A stretch of DNA of 64,000 bases, taken from NCBI RefSeq assembly GCF_000182565.1, contig NW_015971543.1, positions 1,263,378 to 1,327,377 of the forward strand, in the 5' to 3' direction. Position numbers and translations under genes: made by a program. Source of the stretch: Spizellomyces punctatus DAOM BR117 (lineage: Eukaryota; Chytridiomycota; Chytridiomycetes; Spizellomycetales; Spizellomycetaceae). The notes below the pieces were generated by a model. It was not told the DNA's origin, did not search any database, and saw nothing but the letters and a program-made list of their open reading frames with translations. Position 1 is the stretch's first letter. Each line of letters starts with the position of its first letter. Below are positions 35,095 to 45,999 of this stretch, piece by piece.

Positions 35095-36451
35095 TCAGCT
35101 TCCTTCCTCATACTTGCTCCTGGCCGCTAACCACTTTGTCAGCGCAGGGTAACGGTCTTCGTTATCGGGATGGCTCAGTCTATCCGAGGGCGGGATCAAC
35201 GGTGAGAGTTTATCCAGCGATATTAGGACATCCGACAACATATTTCCGGTTTTCTCGGCTTGCTTCTTGATGTTAGTAACTTCACATGGCCGTCAGCAAC
35301 CAGTGTTCAAAATAGTCGTTCGAACAGGTAACGAAAGCCTACCAGACATTAGCTTTTCATTCTGACTTTTTGCCTCATAACAACGGTTAGTGACTGTATT
35401 CGCAAGCTTGGCGCAATATTCATCCATGTTCGTCATACTTTTCGCTAACAGTTGCTGTCCAAAAATGAGCACAATATGTCGCTGGGGTACAAGATATCCG
35501 GTACATACTTGATCCCGCGCAACGGCATCCGCACAACGTTGGATATGTGCACGACATTGTTCCCATAGCGCAATCGACGGTGACGGGTCCAGAGCAACTA
35601 CGGGCGTGACTTGTTATAAAATGGGTTGACCTTAATGGTGACTGATAGAGCTCACATGGCAGTTCATTCACTTTAGCGCCGGGGGTCGGTGAAAACAACC
35701 CGCCCCAATTGAAGCCTTGAGGAGCCAGCGAAGACTCAATGAGGGGTTCAAACTACGCTAGAACATGTTGTGAATGAATATATTTTTGCAGTATGGGTTC
35801 CACGGTTCATGTTCCTATTCGATGAAAGCATACCTGTGGGACTTTTCTCAAGGCTGCGAGATCCGGGTCCAGCTCCCTAACCCTGGGACCTCTTATCACT
35901 TCCACAATACCTTCAGCATTTACGGCGCTGTTCCGTTTTCTCGCCATCTCTTCCCTCTCAGTGCCGTCGGACAAGGCGTCGTTTGAAGACGGATGACCAC
36001 CTGTCCCGTTTCCGGAACCGTGTTCGTCAGGCTGCTTTACGTCCTTTTCCCCAGTGTCCTTTCCAAAAAAGCTATCCGATACAGCAGTTGTTATTGCGTC
36101 GGATATTGAAGATACGTAGGGGAAGAAAGATCCTGCTGGGCCAATGGGGGTGGAAGCTGTAATGGGAGAGGTGTCGTCTGAATCTCGCGGCTCTGGTTCA
36201 CCACGAAACGAAAGAAATGCGGGGAAAGAAAATAAACCGCTTGATGGTCCTGATGGTGATGTTGAGTTCGTTAGGTGAGCAGAGGGGGCTGCAGTGTTCG
36301 TGTTTATATCGACGGGTCTTGACGGTCGTATAGGAGAAACGCGCGATGGATCCAGTTCATTTTCCGTAGACGATGCCTGTTGTGTTAAATCCTTATGACT
36401 TTACTTGAACTTCATTCTTTCGGATCATAGAACCTCACGAAAACCTACCAT
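35095..36451 (-). CDS. BORCS5: BORCS5/myrlysin-like BORC subunit
   Basis: Subunit of BORC, which positions lysosomes through Arl8. Exons 36376-35834, 35752-35656, 35597-35509, 35454-35343, 35279-35095 join in frame (342 residues after the start). Conserved parts are GIVEVIRGPRVRELDPD, LRKVPQFEPLIESSL, ALWEQCRAHIQRCADAVARD, QLLAKSMTNMDEYCAKLANT and LISLDKLSPLIPPSDRL. The N-terminal 150 residues are a fungal low-complexity extension. No ATG is in frame upstream of 36376. The best start is an ATG at 36451-36449 followed at once by GTAGGT, making a one-codon first exon with a 72-nt intron. The start therefore remains uncertain, and the human protein's myristoylation signal is not evident. Confidence 0.75.
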
Positions 36452-36623
36452 CCCTCCGCTTGCAGCTACCTGCCATGTCCAAAGTCCAACTCCAACGCGA
36501 AGGACCGTTGGTGAGTCATCGATGCAAACTGCCTTACCTAAGCATGTCTCCGCAGCAATATCCAAATCTCGCAGACAACGGATCCAGCAGTGATCCTGGT
36601 CTTCCTATTTTATCAACCCAAAT

Positions 36624-39600
36624 ATGGTGCGACCTGTTCCGTTGGAGGAAGCATTCGGCGACTCTCCTGCCTTTCATAGCAGGCTGCAGGCCAGTGAAAC
36701 TGCCCTGAACGATGCCGACAGCTCGATTAAGAAGATGGTTGCGATTGCTGAAAAGCTGAGCGATTTGACCAAGGGTAATTCCTATGAATCTCTAAAGTAG
36801 AAAGTCTATAAAGAAATAATAGAACTCTTGCTTTAGAGTACTCGGCTAAATACCAGCAGCTTGCGGAGGAGATCCAAAACCTGGCGGGGAAGGATGATGA
36901 TCCAGCATATGAGGTAAATGAGAAACTAGTGAAATACGTTCAACATCAAACTGCATTTAAGCAAACATTGTCTATCATCTAAAGGCGGTGGGCCAACAGG
37001 CAGGTGGAGGAGTCCAACATGTCGGGTTGCGCTGAGTCTAACAATGCCGTTCGATAGTAGCTCACTAAGTTTGCCCAAGTCATCAAGGTACGTGACTAAT
37101 TGAAGAAGATCAATTGTAGGAATATTATCTATATAATCTGGCTCTCAGGACATTGAACGGAGTAGACTCATTGCGGCTAGCCAATATAAAGGTACCCACA
37201 AACTGCCTGGATCGCGATACAAGCAGCCATTGACTAACATATAAATACATAGACGTCTTTGTCGATCCTCTGAACCAATTCATAGCCAGTGAAGTTCAAC
37301 CTACAAAGGTTTGACGTGCCAACGTTTTGTGGACTTGCGCTAGTTGTTGACCCGTTTAATAGAAAGCTGGGAAAGATTTCCAGCATGCACAAGACCAATA
37401 CCAGAATGCTCTGTCAAGATACATGTCAAAAAAGTCTACGGATAAGGGAATTGAGGAGGTGTGTATATGGTATATATTTATCTTTTACTGTCTCATATTC
37501 ACCAAAGCTTGTTACAGAGCGCTCGAGATGCGGCAGATGGTAACTCTTGATTGGGACATCATTAAATGAAGGATCAAGGGTCTTAATCGGAAGCTTTTAG
37601 CTAGAAAAGCATTTCATACCAAAACGATAGAGTACGCAACAAAGCTGAATGATGTTGACGTGAAGCGGAAGTTTGAAATCGTCGAAAACGTAGGAATTCC
37701 ATGAAGCAGTCTTCTTTGATATCTACTTACACACTGCTCTGATTCAGGTTGTTGCCCTTGTTTATACCAATTTCTCCTTTTTCCATCAAGCATACGACGC
37801 CCTTAAAGATCTTGAGCCCTCTATGCGCGACCTCACAGGTGTGTCATAAGGTTTCTGATATCTCTATTAACATGAGCGCTTACATTTTATTGCAGGAATC
37901 CTCCAAAAGATGCGCGCGGATTACTCCAAGATTGATACAAAAGCATCCGCCGAATTCATTCTTCATCAAGTCAAACCGGAAGACTACGACCCCAGCTCCC
38001 CCACCAGTGTAAAAGCGACGCGGACGGCGTCAACTTTATATAAAGGCGGATATTTGTTCAAGAAGAGTAGCTCGAAAATGAGGACCGTATGGCATCGTCG
38101 GTATTTTGAATTAATGAACAACTTTTTGCACTATTTTTCGTTGGAGGGAAAGGTGGGTGCTGCTGGCTCTCGGTTTCGATTGGAACGGCATCATAAACAT
38201 GCATCGAATATCTGGGGACGACGGATAGGATGAGGCGAAGACTACGATCGATCTACGAATTTGTGCTGTAAAGGAAACTCCAAATCCGGAGAGAAGATTT
38301 TGTTTTGACTTGGTATCGCCAAACAAGTAGGTTATTCTGAAATCTCTTTTTGTCACCCTTTTGTATACTAAAAGGCTCCGTTACTTTCCAGAGCCCTAAC
38401 TCTCCAAGCTCAAAGCGAGGACCAGATGAAAGACTGGATGAGCGTCCTTCAAGCTGCCATATCACGCTCGATATCCGATGAAGGATTTGTTACATCCCCA
38501 GTCGTATGTTATTGGTAGCAGCAATTTATCGCTTTCGAGGCACTCACGCCTGCATTGCTTAGAAACCAACCTTCGGCGAAATGGATCAGGCTGCTATTGC
38601 AAAACGTGAAGGGAACAAAAGCGCGAATGAATTCATGAAACAAGTCCATGCTATCCCAGGTAACTTCGGTCGCACTGTGTTATTATTGTTCACCGATAGC
38701 TTAAATGCCGATTGTTCCCTTAGGCAATAACGTCTGCGCCGACTGTGCATCTCAGGAAGATGTGGAATGGGCAAGCTGCAACCTGGGTATCATTCTGTGC
38801 ATTACGTGCTCTGGGATTCACAGAGGGTTGGGTCGGCATGTTTCCAAGGTATGCTACATCAATACTATATTGACGCTTCTGTATCTCACCGGCGTCCTGC
38901 CTTAGATGAAGTCCTTGGCGCTCGATCGGTGGGACCAGGAGAGCGGCGACATCTTACTGGCACTTGGCAATGAAAAAGTAAATGCCATTTTCGAAGGGAA
39001 ATTAAGGAAGGAAGGGCAACTCGACGCCGTGAAGCCAAAGCCGAATGCTGAACGGTATGACTAAGTTTGAACGGGTCATTAGGGCACAAGCTGGAGAAAA
39101 CTAATGCCAAGCTCCATCCAGGGCGGCAAAGCAAAAGTACTGTGTGGCTAAATATGCAAACAAGGTAAATGACAGCAGGAGGCTCACTGCATTAGATCCT
39201 TCGAGAGGATGTAACACCTCCCACTCGCAGGAATATCTGTTATCTCCAGACACAGATCCGACTCTCCGCAATGAGCCACTTCAATCTGCTTTTGTCAATG
39301 CTGTCAAGAACGGTGACATTCTTACTTCATTGCGGTGTATCGCGTATGGAGCGAATGTCAACGAAGTAGATTTGACTGGGCAGACCATGCTGCACAAGGT
39401 CACCTTGAGGAGCGATGCAATGGTTGCAGAGTTTTTGCTACAGTGGAATGCGGAGATAAATGGATTGGATCAAAGGGGACGAAGTAGGTCCGAATGGCAC
39501 CTTAACATATCCATTATTACTGAACCACGGTGTTCTGCTTCCACTTACTCTAGCCCCACTTCATTGCGCCGCTGAGGCAGGGAATGCAAATACAGTGTTG

Positions 39601-40068
39601 GCGCTTTTGCGACGAAATGCAAAGACAGATATCCGCGACAATGATGGGAAGGTAAGATATGGAAATACCGTTCCTCCATATCCAATCCTTGATAGTTAAT
39701 TAAACGTTCCCTTGCCAATACAGCTCGCAATAGACGTTGCAGTCGAAAACAGTACCAAATCGGAATCTCACGTTCGCATCGTAACCATTCTCCGTCTTAC
39801 TTCGCTCGACAATGAAAATAAGGCGTCTTCGACCTGGCGAGCACAAGACTGGGGCATCCACGAGGCGCTCCAACATTTATCATCGCCCTCGCTGGATGCT
39901 CAGAGTGAGGCAGTTGAAAAAGTGGGTGTTGTCGAGAATATTGGGTGGGGTGGTGGTGGGACCAGCCCTATTACAGTGCCTCCAGCGGATCCAGCTGCGT
40001 GGGGAGCAAAGCCTGCGCTGGCGGCTTCCGATCCATGGGCGGAAGAGCAGAATGCCTGGGCAAAGTAG
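36624..40068 (+). CDS. ArfGAP with BAR, PH and ankyrin repeats (ACAP/ASAP type)
   Basis: GTPase-activating protein for Arf, acting on curved membranes. Exons: 36624-36774, 36837-36913, 37061-37087, 37149-37191, 37253-37308, 37363-37460, 37518-37539, 37579-37689, 37748-37838, 37896-38152, 38229-38326, 38392-38503, 38563-38659, 38724-38848, 38906-39054, 39122-39483, 39554-39651, 39724-40068. [80 protein letters not shown]. ArfGAP zinc finger: CADC...CITC with the Arg finger in [12 protein letters not shown]. Ankyrin repeats follow ([20 protein letters not shown]). The 37461-37578 junctions are weak: a TGA lies in the BAR frame unless a 39-nt intron (37540-37578) is removed. Small exons are as short as 22 nt. 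Confidence 0.85.
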
Positions 40069-40322
40069 TTGTAGTAAATCTCACTTGAATTCAAACATAC
40101 TGCGTGATGTGTGGGAATGGAATTAACCAACGCATTCTCGATTTTACGCCCAAACATTCGCTCTAATCTGTTGATCGGTTGTCGCTCAAATTTATATTAC
40201 CTTCATGATTGGTGTGTGCCTAGGACATTTGCATAGCCCAAAAGACTTTCGATGTTTCCAACAGCACTCGACGAGATGGCCAAAGGCGTAATGGATAGTC
40301 ACAAAACATTCAAGATAATTTA

Positions 40323-40470
40323 ATCAAAACATAACGCAGGCCCCCTTTCACCCGCCGAGGCCCTCTCTATGACTGCCCTCCCCTTAGGAACAATCATAGA
40401 GCTCCAATCCGAAGATGGAGGTAGCTGCTCACACCACGCGCACTACAGTCCCAGCCAACCAATTCACACA
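40323..40470 (-). mobile_element. tRNA-derived SINE, 5'-truncated copy
   Basis: About 148 bases nearly identical to 61102-61254, differing by an A-run length, one C and one substitution. On the minus strand this copy has the SINE body and 3' end (ending GGGGGCCTGCGTTATGTTTT) but lacks the tRNA-like head present in the other copy. It overlaps the 5' region of the C19orf44-like gene; the open frame that begins inside it at 40369 is therefore SINE sequence. Confidence 0.8.
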
Positions 40471-40605
40471 AGGAGACGGCCACCTCCTGCCCACGCGGAA
40501 ATCGCACATGTCGAGACGCGACAACGTGATTGGCTTACTAATCGCTTACGAAACCGATTATTGGACTTGCCAGCAACTCGACATGGTCTTCCGCTCTCTT
40601 GCATA

Positions 40606-42638
40606 ATGTCCTATCGACGTCCTCTGTCGTCACCGACCAAAAGTGGTGCTCAACGTCCTGTATCTGCACTAGAACGCGCACAAGCCTTTTTGCGGGGTGA
40701 GCGACTTCCACCGTCACCTCGAACACCGACAAAATGGACAAAGAATGCGGACGTACGAAGCAGCAGCGACGATGTAGACAGCGATGAAAAGTCAGAGAAT
40801 GATTCCGATCATGAGCTTCAGCAGTTCCTGGATACTCTTGCTAAAAAGAAGCCAGATACACCCACGTCACGGATAAGTACACCTCAGCCTGTTAAACGAC
40901 CTGCATCATCATATCTCAAGCAATCGAGAGCCACTTCTGCCCCTGAAAATGCGCCTTCATCCCCAGCACTTTCGGCAACATCTTCTAGACAGTCGTCTGC
41001 GTCGAATAGGAACAGACCATCGTCGGCATTGATGCGTATGCAGAGTTTCAGGAAAATGGAACCGGCGGGGAATGCGAAAGTGATTCAGAGCGAGAGTGAA
41101 AGCGAGAGTGATAGTGATGTTGGCAGTGACTTTGAGAAATTTATGAAGAAAGGGGCGAGGAGTAGTATGCGTGAGAGCAAGGATCTCGAAGAGGAAGATG
41201 AGGTCGAGAAAATGAGCGAGATCTCTCCTCTGGCAAAGCAGATTGTCCAAGATGCTGGGCCATCTGCTGTACCAACATCTTCCCACAAGCAAATGGACTC
41301 TCTCCCTAAGACACCCGTCCGCTCTAATTCCACCACAAGCTCCACGTCTTTGTCATCTACTACCACCAACTCCTCTTCGCTTCCCAAAACACAAGGGCTC
41401 CAAAGCAACTCCGTTCATCCTCCTTATTCCAAACGCTCCTCAGAAAACAGTAGCAAGGGAGGGAACTTTGAAAGCGACAGTAGCAGTGCTATTGAGAGCG
41501 ATTTTGATACCTTTTTGTTGAGAAAAGAGGACGTGCGGAAGCGGGATGCTGGCGTGAAGGGCGATAATGCGACTCCTAACCTTGCCAATACAAAGGAGAG
41601 GGTCAGCGAGGCGACAGAAGAGAATCGTGGGAAGATGGATGAGACGAAAGTAGAGGATCTGGAAGCCACGAGCATTCACACGCTCGAGGATCAAAGGCCG
41701 TCTGTGTCAGCACCCAGGCCGCAAGCGGAACTAGAAGCACAGGCTGCTGTTGAGAATCAGAGGGTAGCACCACAGTTGCCAGTAACGACTACTACCGCAC
41801 CACCCCCACCATTCCAATACGTACAATCTGCAGTCTCGGGGCCGCATATCCCAGTAGCACCTCCAACACATCCGTACCCAATTCCCCCACAACCTATACT
41901 CCCAACAGCCTATCCACCACCTTTCCCACCGCCTACAGCCTACCCTCAGCCTCCTTACCAGCCACCACTGACAGTGTCCTACCCACCGTTTTACCCTTAC
42001 TACCCACCACCTTACGCCTGGACGTCTGCACCGCAGTGCACAGAACAGCATGCATGTAGATGTTCACATGAGACGAGACATGTCCTTGCTGACGAGAGAG
42101 ATGAACGTGATGAGAGACAGGAGAGGAGAAGAAGACGCCGAAGACGGGGAAAAAGGAGGGCACAGCGGAGGGATGGAAGCGATCAAGAAATCGACACACC
42201 ACCGCGCACAGAGAGATATACATCGTCATCACCACCTGTACATAATAGTGATTCCAGTCTCGCAGAACAATATCGTAAGTTTTCGCCGTTTCTTTGACAG
42301 CTTTGGAATATAAACCCAACTTGTCCCTTCTTGCAGCCTTACCAACTCATCACCCAGCCCTCCAAACTCTCCATGCCCTCATCAAAACCCACCTCACGTA
42401 CATCCAGAACTTCGTAGCAGCAAGTTTCGACATGGCCGCTGCAGAGAGTGCATCATATCGATGTAGAAAGTACACTACTTTGGAGGAAACCAAAAAGGTA
42501 TGTGAGTAATTTCTGCACTTGGTACAAATTTGATGTTGAACAATCGGCGTTTTCGCCCAGTTTTTAAAACAACGAGCCAAAGCCCCGTTAACGATGGACG
42601 AGGCGAGGAAATTGGTGGAAGAAGAGGAACGGTTGTGA
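40606..42638 (+). CDS. C19orf44: C19orf44 homologue (DUF4614)
   Basis: Exons 40606-42274, 42337-42497, 42561-42638 give 635 residues. The start at ATG 40606 (MSYRRPLSSPTKSGAQ) is preferred over an in-frame ATG at 40369, which lies in the SINE. Exon 1 is disordered: Ser/Asp/Glu patches (DVGSDFEKFMKKGARSS, ESDFDTFLLRKEDVRKR) recall the C19orf44 repeats; a Pro/Tyr-rich segment and a run of basic residues (ERRRRRRRRGKRRAQRR) follow. Exons 2-3 carry the conserved end: LQTLHALIKTHLTYIQNFV then SYRCRKYTTLEETKKFLK, matching the DUF4614 core. Function is unknown; the family is associated with ciliated organisms. An adjacent SINE may affect its 5' UTR. Confidence 0.75.
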
Positions 42639-42891
42639 ACTGTGACCTTTGTATATTACCGATGCTTGTATATAGACATGCAATTTACAACTTGCTTGTT
42701 CCCATCGCCGGGTACCCCAACTCTTCATGACGCACATTCCCACCATAATATAAATTGTTCCGCAATAAATCGCTGTAGCCACTTGAGGGACTGGTGGTCT
42801 GCGATAACCTTGTAGGGGTTCCCTCCAAGTAAGGTTTCCAAACTCTGAGGGCATCATGGACGGCAAACAACGCTTGTTCTCTGGCTCTCAA

Positions 42892-43330
42892 TCACTGCCT
42901 CTCGAATTTACTCGCCAAATAATCCTTGAAATAGGAAACCGTTGTCTTTTCTTCCAAGGTATCCTGTGCTTCTTGATCTAGCAGTGTGTATGTCTTCTTT
43001 GGAGGTAGGAAAGCGGGGATGGGACTTGTTTCTGGTATCGGATACTGCCATTTAGAGAGGTTAGACAACTCTTCCACGGGCGAACGTCAACATGAAAAAG
43101 CTAACCTTCTTCTCAATCTCATTATTCAATATCCGCTGCAAGCTAGCTAACTGCTCTTGTCCATATTTTACTCTTTCTGCTAGTGACTCTGTTGGTTGAC
43201 GAAATTCGTTCCGCACTCGGGTTAGAATGTAGGATTGAAGTCGGGCAGGTCGAGAGGGTTGCGGTGGCCAGGAGGCGTGTAGACGGAGGAAGGAGCGGTA
43301 GAGCTGGCGAACCTCTGGGTGAACAGCCAT
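42892..43330 (-). CDS. UQCC2: UQCC2/Cbp6-like complex III assembly factor
   Basis: Two exons, 43330-43106 and 43044-42892, give 125 residues. The protein has the UQCC2 pattern: VRQLYRSFLRLHASWP, LQSYILTRVRNEF, a helical middle with LQRILNNEIEKKYPIPE, and a C-terminal TYTLLDQEAQDTLEEK. UQCC2 binds nascent cytochrome b in mitochondria and helps assemble complex III. The open frame reads upstream of 43330 but the ATG MAVHPEV matches the family start. The gene shares a 142-bp divergent promoter with taspase-1. After its TGA the same frame stays open for 68 codons (see findings). Sequence similarity is modest; other LYR/complex-assembly proteins are possible. Confidence 0.65.
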
Positions 43331-43472
43331 GATAGTTTGAAGTGTAAAGCAAATGGAGGAGAAAGCCCAACGATCCGTGAAGTGACAGGCCGTTGCTGGG
43401 GCAACAGTCATTTTGCCAAATTTGCCTAAATGAGGTTGTCGTGCTTTCACCCTCTGCAGATATCCTCCCTCA

Positions 43473-44627
43473 ATGCCTCCAGACAGATCGCCTGGACCTC
43501 CAGTCTCCTTTATATGCGTCCACGCAGGGGCAGGATACCACCATCCCCGAACCCATACCGCGCTCCTCACCCTTGTTTCCGAAGCATGTCTGAGTGGAAT
43601 GCGCAATTTGTTATCAGGAACGACTTCCTGCTCCGCCGCGACAACAGCGACAAACCACCTTGAATCTTCCCCACTTACCAATGCAGGCCTTGGATCTAAT
43701 CTTACAATTCAAGGCACGGTGGAATGCGACGCGAGCGCTATGTGTGGACGGACAGGCGCCTTTGGAGGGGTTGGAGCCGTCAGCGGGATTCGGCACCCCA
43801 TCTGTGGAGCTGTGGCCGTTATGCGAGGAGACATGCAGGGACCGGGAATTTGCGGGCTTGTTCCACCGGTTCTGCTGGTTGGGGAGGGTGCAAAAACGTT
43901 TTGCGCTGCTCAAGGGGTAGAGATCGTTCAAATGCGATCTCTGATCACAGATGAGAGTCAAACACGATGGGAGAGGCATATGAGAATTCTAAGGGAGGCA
44001 GAGCAACAGGAAGGGGAGCGAGCAAAGAAGAGACAGCGAAAGGAGTGTAGGGATAAAAGTCCAGATCTATCAGAACAATCTTTTCCGGAATCCCACTTGA
44101 ATGACACAGTTGGCTGTGTAGCACAAGACTCAACCGGAAACATAACATCTACTGTCTCTAGCGGCGGAATCTCACTTAAGCATCCAGGCCGAGTGGGTGA
44201 AGCAGCCATCTACGGCGCAGGGACATGGTCCGAATGCACACCCACCGTTAGCATTGGCTGCAGTGTCTCTGGTACTGGGGAGCAAATTATAAAGACTTTA
44301 TTTGCACGAGAATGCGCCAAGAGATGTTTGAAGAGCGATGACGTTGCCGAGAGCTTGAGAGAGGTTATTCGGGAGTTTTTGGACATTGATTTGATCAAGG
44401 GAAAGGAGAGAAACGTCGGAGTTATAATATATAGATGTGAGTTGACTGCAGATGAGAGTATAGGCGACGATGTGGATGGAAAGAAATATATTCGTGAGGT
44501 GTGGTGGGCTCATACGACGAAAAGCTTCTGTGTAGCGTGGATGTCGAGTGCAGACAAGAAACCCCATGCCAGGGTATCGACCTTAGCGCCAGGTCATGTC
44601 ATGGTCATTGATGGACGACCAATTTGA
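43473..44627 (+). CDS. TASP1: Taspase-1 (threonine aspartase)
   Basis: Single-exon gene for a 384-residue N-terminal-nucleophile protease of the asparaginase-2 fold. It starts VSFICVHAGAGYHHP, followed by LESSPLTNAGLGSNLT and GTVECDASAMC...GAVSG, the alpha-subunit blocks. The cleavage site and catalytic Thr are at HLN-D-TVGCVAQD (Thr212). It continues SSGGISLKHPGRVGEAAIYG, CSVSGTGEQIIKTLFAREC and VWWAHTTKSFCVAWMSS, the beta-subunit blocks that form the active site and the C-terminal beta-sheet. A basic insert (AEQQEGERAKKRQRKECR, about 176-193) sits where other members have a loop. The overall layout matches taspase-1 and not plain asparaginases. It is divergent from UQCC2. Confidence 0.9.
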   Translation: MPPDRSPGPPVSFICVHAGAGYHHPRTHTALLTLVSEACLSGMRNLLSGTTSCSAATTATNHLESSPLTNAGLGSNLTIQGTVECDASAMCGRTGAFGGVGAVSGIRHPICGAVAVMRGDMQGPGICGLVPPVLLVGEGAKTFCAAQGVEIVQMRSLITDESQTRWERHMRILREAEQQEGERAKKRQRKECRDKSPDLSEQSFPESHLNDTVGCVAQDSTGNITSTVSSGGISLKHPGRVGEAAIYGAGTWSECTPTVSIGCSVSGTGEQIIKTLFARECAKRCLKSDDVAESLREVIREFLDIDLIKGKERNVGVIIYRCELTADESIGDDVDGKKYIREVWWAHTTKSFCVAWMSSADKKPHARVSTLAPGHVMVIDGRPI

Positions 44628-44729
44628 AAAAGACGTGGTTCGTATATTCCGTGGCCAAACACGATACAGTAATAAGCTTCCCAATAAGCATGAATGAATG
44701 CTGGTCTCGACATGTTATATCCACCGTAG

Positions 44730-45706
44730 CTAATCATACATTTGATTCAAATGCTGCAATAACTGGCTTCGGTTTTTTTCTCTGACTTTATCATCCGTTG
44801 TCTTGTGTACCTAACACATCCAAAAGGTATGAGTGACGTGACGACAGGTAACACTGCAGGCAATGCCGCACCTTCAATTTGATCTTCTTTCCAGTAATCG
44901 CACTGCGTCGCACGTCTTCATCGCTAGATCTGTCGTCGCTGCTGCTAGACTTTCGGTGTTTCTTCTTCTTCTGCATTAGATAGGACGAGAACATTAAGGA
45001 ATATTCTAGGCAGATCAAGTAACTGTCAATGTCCACAACATACATCCTTCTTTTTCTTGTCCTTACTCTTCTTTTTCTTCTCTTTTGATTTCTTTCGCTG
45101 GCCTGAGCAGAGATGTCAAAAACTTGGCGCCATCTTTTAAAACCTCTGCACATGCAAAAAACCAACCTGGATCACTATCACTCCCGCTACTACTCTCTGA
45201 GCTTTCATCTCTCTTCCGACGCTTGTATCCCGACCGAGAGCGCTTACGTTCGTCTACAAGCAATCTCCCATGGAAGTTTGCATCGTATTGGAGAAAGTTT
45301 TACGTGTATCGAGGGTTATGTGTTGTTTGACCATGTGTTCAGTCAGTTTTATGAACATGGAGTATTGTTATTTTATTGAACGTGTATGGTCAGGAAGAAA
45401 CAGACAGGAATACTAACCTTCGGATGAAGAGCGGGAGCGCCGTGGAGATTTAGAACGGGAACGTGAGCTAGATGCACTGGTGCGTTTCTTGTAATATGGT
45501 GACACTGCGGGAAAAAGAAGCGGAGGTTATCAGAGAACAAAACGAAATAAAGCCTGCGATCAGAGCAGACCTTCTCGTCGGCTTTGTCGGCCTTCTCTGG
45601 AGCGATCTCTATATTCACTGCGATGGCGGCGTGATGAGGAACGAGAGTCTGAATCTGTAACAGAAAGCCGACGGCTTCTCTCTCTGCTGCTGCGACGACT
45701 CGTCAT
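44730..45706 (-). CDS. RS-domain nuclear protein
   Basis: Six exons, 45706-45571, 45504-45418, 45253-45167, 45102-45044, 44970-44872, 44810-44730, give 182 residues. The N-terminus is MTSRRSSRERSRRLSVTDSD with further RS repeats (SSSRSRSKSPRRSRSSSE). A Lys-rich block follows (KKSKEKKKKSKDKKKK), then SSDEDVRRSAITGKKIKLK and a conserved-looking end DDKVREKNRSQLLQHLNQMY. This resembles RS proteins of the spliceosome that end in an 'ITGKKIKLK...RNR.LLxFLN' motif, but I cannot name the family with confidence. The last exon was found by this motif. Intron ends are all GT..AG. It likely acts in splicing or nuclear speckles. Confidence 0.7.
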
Positions 45707-45999
45707 GTCTTTCTGATCAAACCTCTCGCTACTGGGACAAAGCTTTGCAAAAGTACTTTTGACGCCCTCTGGACTTGCACACGTGACGCCATTGCCCCAA
45801 ATCAGACTCATTGAAAGGCCCACCATGGCGGAGCACAAAATAACACACACTTGACGGGGGAACGAGATCTGCAAGAAACAAGTCTGGACCGGATGCGACA
45901 AAGCGATAGCCATACATAAAGTAACGAACGCCTACCCCGCCTTCCACGTCAATGCGTTCATTCTAACCCGCATCTTGAGAAAGGGTCTCCGCGAGCTTT

